DNA of 64,000 nucleotides from Siphonodentalium dalli. Lineage: Eukaryota; Mollusca; Scaphopoda; Gadilida; Siphonodentaliidae. How positions within the stretch are numbered: the stretch's first letter is position 1; every line of letters starts with the position of its first letter. Shown here piece by piece: positions 27,501-42,138 of the stretch. Made by a program: the position numbers and the translations under genes. The stretch lies in contig CP136066.1 of NCBI GenBank assembly GCA_032622095.1, positions 7,775,784 to 7,839,783 on the forward strand, in the 5' to 3' direction. Below the pieces are notes generated by a model, which worked only from the letters and a program-made list of their open reading frames with translations, did not search any database and was not told the DNA's origin.

Positions 27501-30500
27501 TGCCACTCTGACTATCAGTAATATTAACATAACCATGGTTACAATAAGTGATATATTGTCATTGTCACTCTGACTATCAGTAATATTAACATAACCATGG
27601 TTACGATAAGTGATATATTGTCATTGTCACTCTGACTAACTGTAATATTAACATAACCATGCTTTCGATAAGTGATATCTTGTCAATGCCACTCTGACTA
27701 ACAGTAATATTAACATAACCATGCTTTCGATAAGTGATATCTTGTGACTACCACTCTGACTATCAGTAATATTATCATAACCATGCTTTCGATAAGTGAT
27801 ATATTGTCAATGCCACTCTGACTAACAGTAATATTAACATAACCATGGTTTCGATAAGTGATATATTGTCAATGCCACTCTGACTAACAGTAATATTAAC
27901 ATAACCATGGTTTCGATAGTGATATATTGTCAATGCCACTCTGACTATCAGTAATATTAACATAACCATGGTTATGATAAGTGATATCTTGTCAATGCCA
28001 CTCTGACTATCAGTAATATTAACATAACCATGCTTTCGATAAGTGATATATTGTCATTGCCACTCTGACTAACAGTAATATTAACATAACCATGCTTTCG
28101 ATAAGTGATAGCTTGTCAATGCCACTCTGACTATCAGTAATATTAACATAACCATGCTTTCGATAAGTGATATCTTGTCATTGCCACTCTGACTATCAGT
28201 AATATTAACATAACCGTGCTTTCGATAAGTGATATATTGTCATTGCCACTCTGATTATCAGTAATATTAACATAACCATGGTTACGATAAGTGATATATT
28301 GTCATTGCCACTCTGACTATCAGTAATATTAACATAACCGTGCTTTCGATAAGTGATATATTGGCATTGCCACTCTGATTATCAGTATTATTAACATAAC
28401 CATGGTTACGATAAGTGATATATTGTCATTGCCACTCTGACTATCAGTAATATTAACATAACCATGGTTACGATAAGTGCTATCTTGTCATTACCACTCT
28501 GACTATCAGTAATATTAATATAACCATGGTTACGATAAGTGATATCTTGTCATTGCCACTCTGACTATCAGTAATATTAACATAACCATGGTTACGATAA
28601 GTGATATCTTGTCATTGTCACTCTGACTATCAGTAATATTAACATAACCATGGTTACGATAAGTGATATATTGTCATTGTCACTCTGACTAACTGTAATA
28701 TTAACATAACCATGCTTTCGATAAGTGATATCTTGTCAATGCCACTCTGACTAACAGTAATATTAACATAACCATGCTTTCGATAAGTGATATCTTGTGA
28801 CTACCACTCTGACTATCAGTAATATTATCATAACCATGCTTTCGATAAGTGATATATTGTCAATGCCACTCTGACTAACAGTAATATTAACATAACCATG
28901 GTTTCGATAAGTGATATATTGTCAATGCCACTCTGACTAACAGTAATATTAACATAACCATGGTTTCGATAGTGATATATTGTCAATGCCACTCTGACTA
29001 TCAGTAATATTAACATAACCATGGTTACGATAAGTGATATCTTGTCAATGCCACTCTGACTATCAGTAATATTAACATAACCATGCTTTCGATAAGTGAT
29101 ATATTGTCATTGCCACTCTGACTAACAGTAATATTAACATAACCATGCTTTCGATAAGTGATATCTTGTCAATGCCACTCTGACTATCAGTAATATTAAC
29201 ATAACCATGCTTTCGATAAGTGATATCTTGTCATTGCCACTCTGACTATCAGTAATATTAACATAACCGTGCTTTCGATAAGTGATATATTGTCATTGCC
29301 ACTCTGATTATCAGTAATATTAACATAACCATGGTTACGATAAGTGATATATTGTCATTGCCACTCTGACTATCAGTAATATTAACATAACCGTGCTTTC
29401 GATAAGTGATATATTGGCATTGCCACTCTGATTATCAGTATTATTAACATAACCATGGTTACGATAAGTGATATATTGTCATTGCCACTCTGACTATCAG
29501 TAATATTAACATAACCTTGCTTTCGATAAGTGATATCTTGTCAATGCCACTCGGACTATCAGTAATATTAACATAACCATGCTTTCGATAAGTGATATAT
29601 TGTCAATGCCACTCTGACTATCAGTAATATTGACATAACCATGCTTTCGATAAGTGATATATTGTCAATGCCACTCTGACTATCAGTAATATTAACATAA
29701 CCGTGATATCGATAAGTGATATATTGTCAATGCCACTCTGACTATCAGTAATATTAACATAACCATGCTTTCGATAAGTGATATATTGTCATTGCCGCTC
29801 TGACTAACAGTAATATTAACATAACCATGCTTTCGATAAGTGATATCTTGTCACTGCCACTCTGACTGTCAGTAATATTAACATAACCATGCTTTCGATA
29901 AGAGATATCTTGCCATTGCCACTCTGACTAACAGTAATATTAACATAACCGTGATATCGATAAGTGATATCTTGTCACTGCCACTCTGACTATCAGTAAT
30001 ATTAACATAACCATGCTTTCGATAAGTGATATCTTGTCAATGCCACTCTGACTATCAGTAATATTAACATAACCATGCTTTCGATAAGTGATATATTGAC
30101 AATGCCACTCTGACTATCAGTAATATTAACATAACCATGGTTACGATAAGTGATATATTGTCATTGCCACTCTGACTATCAGTAATATTAACATAACCCT
30201 GCTTTCGATAAGTGATATATTGTCATTGCCACTCTGATTATCAGTAATATTAACATAACCTTGTTACGATAAGTGATATATTGTCATTGCTACTCTGACT
30301 ATCAGTAATATTAACATAACCGTGATATCGATAAGTGATATCTTGTCACTGCCACTCTGACTATCAGTAATATTAACATAACCATGCTTTCGATAAGTGA
30401 TATCTTGTCAATGCCACTCTGACTATCAGTAATATTAACATAACCATGCTTTCGATAAGTGATATATTGACAATGCCACTCTGACTATCAGTAATATTAA

Positions 30501-31300
30501 CATAACCATGGTTACGATAAGTGATATATTGTCATTGCCACTCTGACTATCAGTAATATTAACATAACCCTGCTTTCGATAAGTGATATATTTTCATTGC
30601 TACTCTGACTATCAGTAATATTAACATAACCGTGATATCGATAAGTGATATCTTGTCACTGCCAATCTGACTATCAGTAATATTAACATAACCATGCTTT
30701 CGATAAGTGATATCTTGTCAATGCCACTCTGACTATCAGTAATATTAACATAACCATGCTTGCGATAAGTGATATATTGACAATGCCACTCTGACTATCA
30801 GTAATATTAACATAACCATGGTTACGATAAGTGATATATTGTCATTGCCACTCTGACTATCAGTAATATTAACATAACCCTGCTTTCGATAAGTGATATA
30901 TTGTCATTGCCACTCTGATTATCAGTAATATTAACATAACCATGGTTACGATAAGTGATATATTGTCATTGCTACTCTGATTATCAGTAATATTAACATG
31001 ACCGTGCTTTCGATAAGTGATATATTGTCATTGCCCCTCTGATTATCAGTAATATTAACATAACCATGGTTACGATAAGTGATATATTGTCATTGCTACT
31101 CTGATTATCAGTAATATTAACATGACCGTGCTTTCGATAAGTGATATATTGTCATTGCCACTCTGATTATCAGTAATATTAACATAACCATGCTTTCGAT
31201 AAGTGATATATTGTCATTGCCACTCTGACTAACAGTAATATTAACATAACCATGCTTTCGATAGTAATATCTTGTCATTGCCACTCTGACTATCAGTAAT
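21250..31300 (+). repeat. Higher-order repeat blocks of about 4.5-5.0 kb in the satellite
   Basis: Rare variants reappear at fixed spacing: ACAAGACCGTG at 21521 and 26044 (4,523 bp, about 73 monomers), with the shortened monomer and the CATGCTTTCGATAAGTGATATG type at the same interval. The next copy lies 5,017 bp on (26297 to 31314), because it contains an extra 1,053 bp duplication (TTGGCATTGC at 28361 and 29414). The same marker order also occurs at 8707-10367, so the larger unit is older than the latest duplication. Confidence 0.8.
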
Positions 31301-34300
31301 ATTAACATAACCATGGTTACGATAAGTGATATCTTGTCATTGTCACTCTGACTATCAGTAATATTAACATAACCATGGTTACGATAAGTGATATATTGTC
31401 ATTGTCACTCTGACTATCAGTAATATTAACATAACCATGGTTACGATAAGTACTATCTTGTCATTACCACTCTGACTATCAGTAATATTAACATAACCAT
31501 GGTTACAATAAGTGATATCTTGTCATTGTCACTCTGACTATCAGTAATATTAACATAACCATGGTTACGATAAGTGATATCTTTTCATTGTCACTCTGAC
31601 TAAATGAAATATTAACATAACCATGCTTTCGATAAGTGATATCTTGTCAATGCCACTCTGACTAACAGTAATATTAACATAACCATGCTTTCGATAAGTG
31701 ATATCTTGCCATTGCTACTCTGATTATCAGTATTATTAACATAACCATGCTTTCGATAAGTGATATCTTGTCACTGCCACTCTGACTATCAGTAATATTA
31801 TCATAACCATGCTTTCGATAAGTGATATGTTGTCAATGCCACTCTGACTAACAGTAATATTAACATAACCATGGTTTCGATAAGTGATATATTGTCAATG
31901 CCACTCTGACTAACAGTAATATTAACATAACCATGGTTTCGATAGTGATAACTTGTCAATGCCACTCTGACTATCAGTAATATTAACATAACCATGATTT
32001 CGATAAGTGATATATTGTCATTGCCACTCTGACTAACAGTAATATTAACATAACCATGCTTTCGATAAGTGATATCTTGTCAATGCCACTCTGACTATCA
32101 GTAATATTAACATAACCATGCTTTCGATAAGTGATATCTTGTCATTGCCACTCTGACTATCAGTAATATTAACATAACCGTGCTTTCGATAAGTGATATA
32201 TTGTCATTGCCACTCTGATTATCAGTAATATTAACATAACCATGGTTACGATAAGTGATATATTGTCATTGCCACTCTGACTATCAGTAATATTAACATA
32301 ACCGTGCTTTCGATAAGTGATATATTGTCATTGCCACTCTGATTATCAGTAATATTAACATAACCATGGTTACGATAAGTGATATCTTGTCATTGCCACT
32401 CTGACTATCAGTAATATTAACATAACCATGGTTACGATAAGTGCTATCTTGTCATTACCACTCTGACTATCAGTAATATTAATATAACCATGGTTACGAT
32501 AAGTGATATCTTGTCATTGCCACTCTGACTATCAGTAATATTAACATAACCATGGTTACAATAAGTGATATCTTGTCATTGTCACTCTGACTATCAGTAA
32601 TATTAACATAACCATGCTTTCGATAAGTGATATATTGTCATTGCCACTCTGACTAACAGTAATATTAACATAACCATGCTTTCGATAAGTGATATCTTGT
32701 CAATGCCACTCTGACTATCAGTAATATTAACATAACCATGCTTTCGATAGTGATATGTTGTCAATGCCACTCTGACTATCAGTAATATTAACATAACCAT
32801 GGTTACGATAAGTGATATCTTGTCAATGCCACTCTGACTAACAGTAATATTAACATAACCATGGTTTCGATAAGTGATATATTGTCAATGCCACTCTGAC
32901 TAACAGTAATATTAACATAACCATGGTTTCGATAGTGATATGTTGTCAATGCCACTCTGACTATCAGTAATATTAACATAACCATGGTTACGATAAGTGA
33001 TATCTTGTCAATGCCACTCTGACTATCAGTAATATTAACATAACCATGCTTTCGATAAGTGATATATTGTCATTGCCACTCTGACTAACAGTAATATTAA
33101 CATAACCATGCTTTCGATAAGTGATATCTTGTCAATGCCACTCTGACTATCAGTAATATTAACATAACCATGCTTTCGATAAGTGATATCTTGTCATTGC
33201 CACTCTGACTATCAGTAATATTAACATAACCGTGCTTTCGATAAGTGATATATTGTCATTGCCACTCTGATTATCAGTAATATTAACATAACCATGGTTA
33301 CGATAAGTGATATATTGTCATTGCCACTCTGACTATCAGTAATATTAACATAACCGTGCTTTCGATAAGTGATATATTGGCATTGCCACTCTGATTATCA
33401 GTATTATTAACATAACCATGGTTACGATAAGTGATATATTGTCATTGCCACTCTGACTATCAGTAATATTAACATAACCATGCTTTCGATAAGTGATATC
33501 TTGTCAATGCCACTCGGACTATCAGTAATATTAACATAACCATGCTTTCGATAAGTGATATATTGTCAATGCCACTCTGACTATCAGTAATATTGACATA
33601 ACCATGCTTTCGATAAGTGATATATTGTCAATGCCACTGTGACTATCAGTAATATTAACATAACCGTGATATCGATAAGTGATATATTGTCAATGCCACT
33701 CTGACTATCAGTAATATTAACATAACCATGCTTTCGATAAGTGATATATTGTCATTGCCGCTCTGACTAACAGTAATATTAACATAACCATGCTTTCGAA
33801 AAGTGATATCTTGTCACTGCCACTCTGACTGTCAGTAATATTAACATAACCATGCTTTCGATAAGAGATATCTTGCCATTGCCACTCTGACTAACAGTAA
33901 TATTAACATAACCGTGATATCGATAAGTGATATCTTGTCACTGCCACTCTGACTATCAGTAATATTAACATAACCATGCTTTCGATAAGTGATATCTTGT
34001 CAATGCCACTCTGACTATCAGTAATATTAACATAACCATGCTTTCGATAAGTGATATATTGACAATGCCACTCTGACTATCAGTAATATTAACATAACCA
34101 TGGTTACGATAAGTGATATATTGTCATTGCCACTCTGACTATCAGTAATATTAACATAACCCTGCTTTCGATAAGTGATATATTGTCATTGCCACTCTGA
34201 TTATCAGTAATATTAACATAACCTTGTTACGATAAGTGATATATTGTCATTGCTACTCTGACTATCAGTAATATTAACATAACCGTGATATCGATAAGTG

Positions 34301-35200
34301 ATATCTTGTCACTGCCACTCTGACTATCAGTAATATTAACATAACCATGCTTTCGATAAGTGATATCTTGTCAATGCCACTCTGACTATCAGTAATATTA
34401 ACATAACCATGCTTTCGATAAGTGATATATTGACAATGCCACTCTGACTATCAGTAATATTAACATAACCATGGTTACGATAAGTGATATATTGTCATTG
34501 CCACTCTGACTATCAGTAATATTAACATAACCCTGCTTTCGATAAGTGATATATTGTCATTGCTACTCTGACTATCAGTAATATTAACATAACCGTGATA
34601 TCGATAAGTGATATCTTGTCACTGCCAATCTGACTATCAGTAATATTAACATAACCATGCTTTCGATAAGTGATATCTTGTCAATGCCACTCTGACTATC
34701 AGTAATATTAACATAACCATGCTTGCGATAAGTGATATATTGACAATGCCACTCTGACTATCAGTAATATTAACATAACCATGGTTACGATAAGTGATAT
34801 ATTGTCATTGCCACTCTGACTATCAGTAATATTAACATAACCCTGCTTTCGATAAGTGATATATTGTCATTGCCACTCTGATTATCAGTAATATTAACAT
34901 AACCATGGTTACGATAAGTGATATATTGTCATTGCTACTCTGATTATCAGTAATATTAACATGACCGTGCTTTCGATAAGTGATATATTGTCATTGCCCC
35001 TCTGATTATCAGTAATATTAACATAACCATGGTTACGATAAGTGATATATTGTCATTGCTACTCTGATTATCAGTAATATTAACATGACCGTGCTTTCGA
35101 TAAGTGATATATTGTCATTGCCACTCTGATTATCAGTAATATTAACATAACCATGGTTACGATAAGTGATATATTGTCATTGCTACTCTGACTATCAGTA
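28800..35200 (+). repeat. 3,963 bp duplication inside the satellite
   Basis: Two one-off variants are each present exactly twice, 3,963 bp apart: CCTTGTTACGATAAG at 30259 and 34222, and TTGCGATAAG at 30760 and 34723. Both copies also contain the same local run in which a five-monomer, roughly 310 bp unit starting with CGTGATATCG is repeated (about 29951, 30320, 30630 and 33913, 34282, 34592). Confidence 0.8.
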
Positions 35201-36379
35201 ATATTAACATGACCGTGCTTTCGATAAGTGATATATTGTCATTGCCACTCTGACTATCAGTATTATTAACATAACCATGCTTTCGATAAGTGATATATTG
35301 TCATTGCCACTCTGACTAACAGTAATATTAATATAACTATGCTTTCGATAGTAATATCTTGTCATTGCCACTCTGACTATCAGTAATATTAACATAACCA
35401 TGGTTACGATAAGTGATATCTTGTCATTGTCATTCTGACTATCAGTAATATTAACATAACCATGGTTACGATAAGTGATATCTTGTCATTGTCACTCTGA
35501 CTATCAGTAATAGTAACATAACCATGGTTACGATAAGTGCTATCTTGTCATTACCACTCTGACTATCAGTAATATTAACATAACCATGGTTACAATAAGT
35601 GATATCTTGTCATTGTCACTCTGACTATCAGTAATATTAATATAACCATGGTTACGATAAGTGATATCTTGTCATTGTCACTCTGACTAACTGTAATATT
35701 AACATAACCATGCTTTCGATAAGTGATATATTGTCAATGCCACTCTAACTAACAGTAATATTAACATAACCATGCTTTCGATAAGTGATATCTTGTCACC
35801 GCCACTCTGACTATCAGTAATATTATCATAACCATGCTTTCGATAAGTGATATATTGTCAATGCCACTCTGACTAACAGTAATATTAACATAACCATGGT
35901 TTCGATAAGTGATATATTGTCAATGCCACTCTGACTAACAGTAATATTAACATAACCATGGTTTCGATAGTGATAAATTGTCAATGCCACTCTGACTATC
36001 AGTAATATTAACATAACCATGCTTTCGATAAGTGATATATTGTCATTGCCACTCTGACTAACAGTAATATTAACATAACCATGCTTTCGATAAGTGATAT
36101 CTTGTCATTGCCACTCTGACTATCAGTAATATTAACATAACCGTGCTTTCGATAAGTGATATATTGTCATTGCCACTCTGATTATCAGTAATATTAACAT
36201 AACCATGGTTACGATAAGTGATATATTGTCATTGCCACTCTGACTATCAGTAATATTAACATAACCGTGCTTTCGATAAGTGATATATTGCCATTGCCAC
36301 TCTGATTATCAGTATTATTAACATAACCATGGTTACGATAAGTGATATATTGTCATTGCCACTCTGACTATCAGTAATA

Positions 36380-39300
36380 TTAACATAACCATGGTTTCGA
36401 TAAGTGATATATTGTCATTGCCACTCGGACTAACAGTAATATTAACATAACCATGCTTTCGATAAGTGATATATTGTCAATGCCACTCTGACTATCAGTA
36501 ATATTAACATAACCATGCTTTCGATAAGTGATATATTGTCATTGCCACTCGGACTAACAGTAATATTAACATAACCATGCTTTCGATAAGTGATATATTG
36601 TCATTGCCACTCGGACTAACAGTAATATTAACATAACCATGCTTTCGATAAGTGATATATTGTCAATGCCACTCTGACTAACAGTAATATTAACATAACC
36701 ATGGTTACGATAAGTGATATATTGTCATTGCCACTCTGACTATCAGTAATATTAACATAACCGTGCTTTCGATAAGTTATCTTGTCATTGCCACTCTGAC
36801 TATCAGTAATATTAAATTAACCATGCTTTCGATAAGTGATATATTGTCATTGCCACTCTGACTAACAGTAATATTAACATAACCATGCTCTCGATAAGTG
36901 ATATATTGTCATTGCCACTCTGATTATCAGTAATATTAACATAACCATGGTTACGATAAGTGATATATTGTCATTGCCACTCTGACTATCAGTAATATTA
37001 ACATAACCGTGGTTTCGATAAGTGATATATTGTCATTGCCACTCTGACTATCAGTAATATTAACATAACCATGGTTACGATAAGTGATATCATGTCACTG
37101 CCACTCTGACTAACAGTAATATTAACATAACCGTGATATCGATAAGTGATATCTTGTCACTGCCACTCTGACTAACAGTAATATTAACATAACCATGCTT
37201 TCGATAAGTGATATCTTGTCTATGCCACTCTGACTATCAGTAATATTAACATAACCATGCTTTCGATAAGTTATATATTGTCAATGCCACTCTGACTATC
37301 AGTAATATTAACATAACCATGCTTTCGATAAGTGATATATTGTCATTGCCACTCTGACTGTCAGTAATATTAACATAACCATGGTTTCGATAAGTGATAT
37401 CTTGTCAATGCCACTCTGACTAACAGTAATATTAACATAACCATGGTTTCGATAAGTGATATCTTGTCATTGCCACTCTGACTATCAGTAATATTAACAT
37501 AACCATGGTTTCGATAAGTGATATATTGTCATTGCCACTCTGACTAACAGTAATATTAGCATAACCATGGTTTCGATAAGTGATATATTGTCATTGCCAC
37601 TCTGACTATCAGTAATATTAACATAACCATGGTTTCGATAAGTGATATCTTGTCATTGCCACTCTGACTATCAGTAATATTAACATAACCATGGTTTCGA
37701 TAAGTGATATATTGTCAATGCCACTCTGACTAACAGTAATATTAACATAACCATGCTTTCGATAAGTGATATCTTGTCATTGCCACTCTGACTATCAGTA
37801 ATATTAACATAACCATGGTTTAGATAAGTGATATCTTGTCATTGCCACTCTGACTAACAGTAATATTAACATAACCATGGTTACGATAAGTGATATCTTG
37901 TCATTGCCACTCTGACTAACAGTAATATTAACATAACCATGCTTTCGATAAGTGATATCTTGTCATTGCCACTCTGACTATCAGTAATATTAACATAACC
38001 ATGGTTTAGATAAGTGATATCTTGTCAATGCCACTCTGACTATCAGTAATATTAACATAACCATGGTTTCGATAAGTGATATATTGTCCATGCCACTCTG
38101 ACTAACAGTAATATTAACATAACCATGCTTTCGATAAGTGATATATTGTCATTGCCACTCTGACTATCAGTAATATTAACATAACCATGGTTTCGATAAG
38201 TGATATATTGTCAATGCCACTCTGACTAACAGTAATATTAACATAACCATGGTTTCGATAAGTGATATATTGTCATTGCCACTCTGACTATCAGTAATAT
38301 TAACATAACCATGGTTTCGATAAGTGATATATTGTCAATGTCACTCTGACTAACAGTAATATTAACATAACCATGCTTTCGATAAGTGATATATTGTCAT
38401 TGCCACTCTGACTATCAGTAATATTAGCATAACCATGGTTTCGATAAGTTATATATTGTCATTGCCACTCTGACTATCAGTAATATTAACATAACCATTT
38501 GTTAGATAAGTGATATCTTGTCATTGCCACTCTGACTATCAGTAATATTAACATAACCGTGCTTTCGATAAGTGATATCTTGTCGTGGCCACTCTGGCTA
38601 TCAGTAATATTAACATAACCATGGTTTCGATAAGTTATATATTGTCAATACCACTCTGACTAACAGTAATATTAACATAACCATGGTTTCGATAAGTTAT
38701 ATATTGTCAATACCACTCTGACTAACAGTAATATTAACATAACCATGCTTTCGATAAGTGATATCTTGTCATTGCCACTCTGACTATCAGTAATATTAAC
38801 ATAACCATGGTTTAGATAAGTGATATATTGTCAATGCCACTCTGACTATCAGTAATATTAACATAACCATGGTTTCGATAAGTGATATATTGTCAATGCC
38901 ACTCTGACTAACAGTAATATTAACATAACCATGCTTTCGATAAGTGATATATTGTCATTGCCACTCTGACTATCAGTAATATTAACATAACCATGGTTTC
39001 GATAAGTGATATATTGTCAATGTCACTCTGACTAACAGTAATATTAACATAACCATGCTTTCGATAAGTGATATCTTGTCATTGCCACTCTGACTATCAG
39101 TAATATTAGCATAACCATGGTTTCGATAATTTATATATTGTCATTGCCACTCTGACTATCAGTAATATTGACATAACCATGGTTTCTATAAGTGATATCT
39201 TGTCATTGCCACTCTGACTATCAGTAATATTAACATAACCATGGTTTCGATAAGTGATATATTGTCAATGCCACTCTGACTAACAGTAATATTAACATAA

Positions 39301-40942
39301 CCATGCTTTCGGTAAGTGATATCTTGTCATTGCCACTCTGACTATCAGTAATATTAACATAACCGTGCTTTCGATAAGTGATATCTTGTCATGGCCTCTC
39401 TGACTATCAGTAATATTAACATAACCATGGTTTCGATAAGTGATATCTTGTCATTGCCACTCTGACTATCAGTAATATTAACATAACCATGGTTACGATA
39501 AGTGATATCTTGTCATTGCCACTCTGACTATCAGTAATATTAACATAACCATGGTTTCGATAAGTGATATCTTGTCATTGCCACTCTGACTATCAGTAAT
39601 ATTAACATAACCATGGTTTCGATAAGTTATATATTGTCATTGCCACTCTGACTATCAGTAATATTAACATAACCATGGTTTCGATAAGTTATATATTGTC
39701 AATGCCACTCTGACTAACAGTAATATTAACATAACCATGCTTTCGATAAGTGATATCTTGTCATTGCCACTCTGACTATCAGTAATATTAACATAACCAT
39801 GGTTTCGATTAGTGATATATTGTCAATGCCACTCTGACTAACAGTAATATTAACATAACCATGCTTTCGATAAGTGATATCTTGTCATTGCCCCTCTGAC
39901 TATCAGTAATATTAACATAACCATGCTTTCGATAAGTGATATATTGTCATCGCCACTCTGACTATCAGTAATATTAACATAACCATGCTTTCGATAAGTG
40001 ATATCTTGTCATTGCAACTCTGACTATCAGTAATATTAGCATAACCATGGTTTCGATAAGTTATATATTGTCATTGCCACTATGACTATCAGTAATATTA
40101 ACATAACCATGGTTTCGATAGTGATATCTTGTCATTGCCACTCTGACTATCAGTAATATTAACATAACCATGGTTTCGATAAGTGATATCTTGTCATTGC
40201 CACTCTGACTATCAGTAATATTAACATAACCATGGTTACGATAAGTGATATCTTGTCATTGCCACCCTGACTATCAGTAATATTAGCATAACCATGGTTT
40301 CGATAAGTTATATATTGTCATTGCCACTCGGACTAACAGTAATATTAACACAACCATGCTTTCGATAAGTATTATATTGTCAATGTCACTCTGACTAACA
40401 GTAATATCAACATAACCATGGTTTCGATAAGTTATATATTGTGATTGCCACTCTGACTATCAGTAATATTAACATAACCATGGTTTCGATAAGTTATATA
40501 TTGTCATTGCCACTCTGACTATCAGTAATATTAACATAACCATGTTTTCGATAAGTGATATCTTGTCATTGCCACTCTGACTATCAGTAATATTAACATA
40601 ACCGTGCTTTCGATAAGTGATATATTGTTATTGCCACTCTGACTATCAGTAATATTAACATAACCATGGTTTCGATAAGTGATATCTTGTCATTGCCACT
40701 CTGACTATCAGTAATATTAGCATAACCATGGTTGCGATAAGTTATATATTGTCATTGCCACTCTGACTATCAGTAATATTAACATAACCATGGTTTCGAT
40801 AAGTGATATCTTGTCATTGCCACTCTGACTAACAGTAATATTAACATAACCATGGTTTCGATAAGTGATATATTGTCATTGCCACTCTGACTATCAGTAA
40901 TATTAACATAACCATGGTTACGATAAGTGATATCTTGTCATT
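36380..40942 (+). repeat. Right-edge satellite domain with a different monomer mix
   Basis: From about 36.4 kb to the end of the array the dominant monomer is the CATGGTTTCGAT form, with GATAAGTTATAT variants and more private changes (for example CCATTTGTTAG near 38497 and CAACATAACC preceded by ATATC near 40405). The long-range spacings of the interior were not seen here. This fits an array edge that is homogenised less often. Confidence 0.65.
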
Positions 40943-41564
40943 AGAGAGTTATTATTAATGAAAATTAGAACATTGCAGATAGAGCATTGTGAAAATCTGA
41001 CTGCGCACAACAGTTACTATCCACGCATAGCTGTATACGATAGTGTAATTATAATCGTCCACACGGCTTCGGTTCTATATCTGGTTCTATTCGGATAGAA
41101 CCCGAACATGGACCAAATAATTATTTGGCTTCATTAGTGGCCTCTGGGAAACAATTACGCGTTCCACCATTGTGTTGTGACCGATACTATGCTACAATTA
41201 CATGTATAAGCACGTGTGATGTGTTGTGGTTTCGGAATGTTTTGTTAGTTCGTAAATACATTATACTGTTTAAAAATGATAGCACGAGATGTTGGTTCAC
41301 ATAATTGAAACTGACATTGTTTCTCCTATTTATTTATGTGATATGGGCAATATAGCAATTCAATGATCAGAGTCTAGATATGAAGGGAAAACAGCCTAGT
41401 CATGTATGCATTGGCATTTCAATGGAATGACGCTTAATCTATTTCTCCCTAAACCACCTTATTCCCAAACCCTTGGACCAATTGTTAATTTTAGTCTTAT
41501 AACAGACTAATGCTGAAAATGTCAGTTTATTTTCCACCTTGAATGGATGCACTCAATCGTGAGA

Positions 41565-41621
41565 TTCAGTAATGGCCTCGCGGTTCATTAATGGCCTAAC
41601 AGTTCATTAATGACCTCGCGG
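41565..41621 (+). repeat. 19 bp minisatellite, three copies
   Basis: Three adjacent 19 bp units of the form TTCATTAATGGCCTCGCGG with one to four differences each. Confidence 0.85.
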
Positions 41622-42119
41622 CTCAGTATTTGTCTCTGTGAAACAATTACGAGTGCTTGTTGAAACACTGTATTTGACAAATGTACTGTATTTGTCCACT
41701 ACATTGTTGCATTGTATTTTCCATTTATCACTATGGAATGTGATCACCCATGTAGACCTTGCATACTCCCATCACACACTGACCTGTAAACTCCAATGCA
41801 TGTATGTGGTAAACAATTGCCTATCAGCCAGTATTTGAAACAAACATTTCATATTTGCCTGTGTTATAATTTTGTTTAAATTAAAACAGCTTCTGAAACA
41901 GGTTAAACTGTTATTTGAACTAAAGGAGAGAATTTTCCAGTCATATGAGCGATAACAGTATGGTTTTATGCGGTTTAAACCACAATTACTGACATTTGGG
42001 TTGGGTGGGTGTAACACAATTAAGAGTAAAACCATATTTGTTTTTGCAGATTTGAGGTTGTGGGTCCCCGAAAATGCCAGAGCCAGAAAACGGCATATCG
42101 TCCTGCAAATTGTTGACTA

Positions 42120-42138
42120 CCCCCCCCCCCCCCCCCCC
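42120..42138 (+). repeat. Homopolymer (C)19
   Basis: Nineteen consecutive C. Long G/C homopolymers are rare and easily miscounted in sequencing, so the length is uncertain. Confidence 0.9.

Larger units (their letters stand above)
5801..40942 (+). repeat. Satellite array, 62 bp monomer, about 565 copies
   Basis: About 35.1 kb of uninterrupted head-to-tail 62 bp monomers in a single orientation, stopping abruptly at 40942 within a monomer (TATCTTGTCATT then AGAGAG). The invariant part includes AGTAATATTAACATAAC and CACTCTGACT. The variable block just after it comes in four main forms: CATGGTTACGAT, CATGCTTTCGAT, CATGGTTTCGAT and CGTGATATCGAT. A 61 bp form with GATAGTGAT or GATAGTAAT recurs. 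CATGGTTAC monomers contain the 12 bp palindrome TAACCATGGTTA, and all contain TAATATTA. Repeated 60-65 codon frames on the minus strand are by-products of three 62 bp units restoring the frame. No CENP-B-box-like motif was seen. The scale suggests centromeric, pericentromeric or other heterochromatin, which is inference. Confidence 0.98.

Noticed and set aside
7147-36020. Dozens of 60-65 codon minus-strand frames with nearly identical hydrophobic peptides (MVMLILLIVRVA...)
   Set aside because: They are the 62 bp satellite read through three monomers until a stop. They recur wherever the monomer order is the same, with no start context or codon signal.
5801-40942. CRISPR-like array
   Set aside because: The repeats are head-to-tail without unique spacers, the unit is 62 bp, and the context is eukaryotic.
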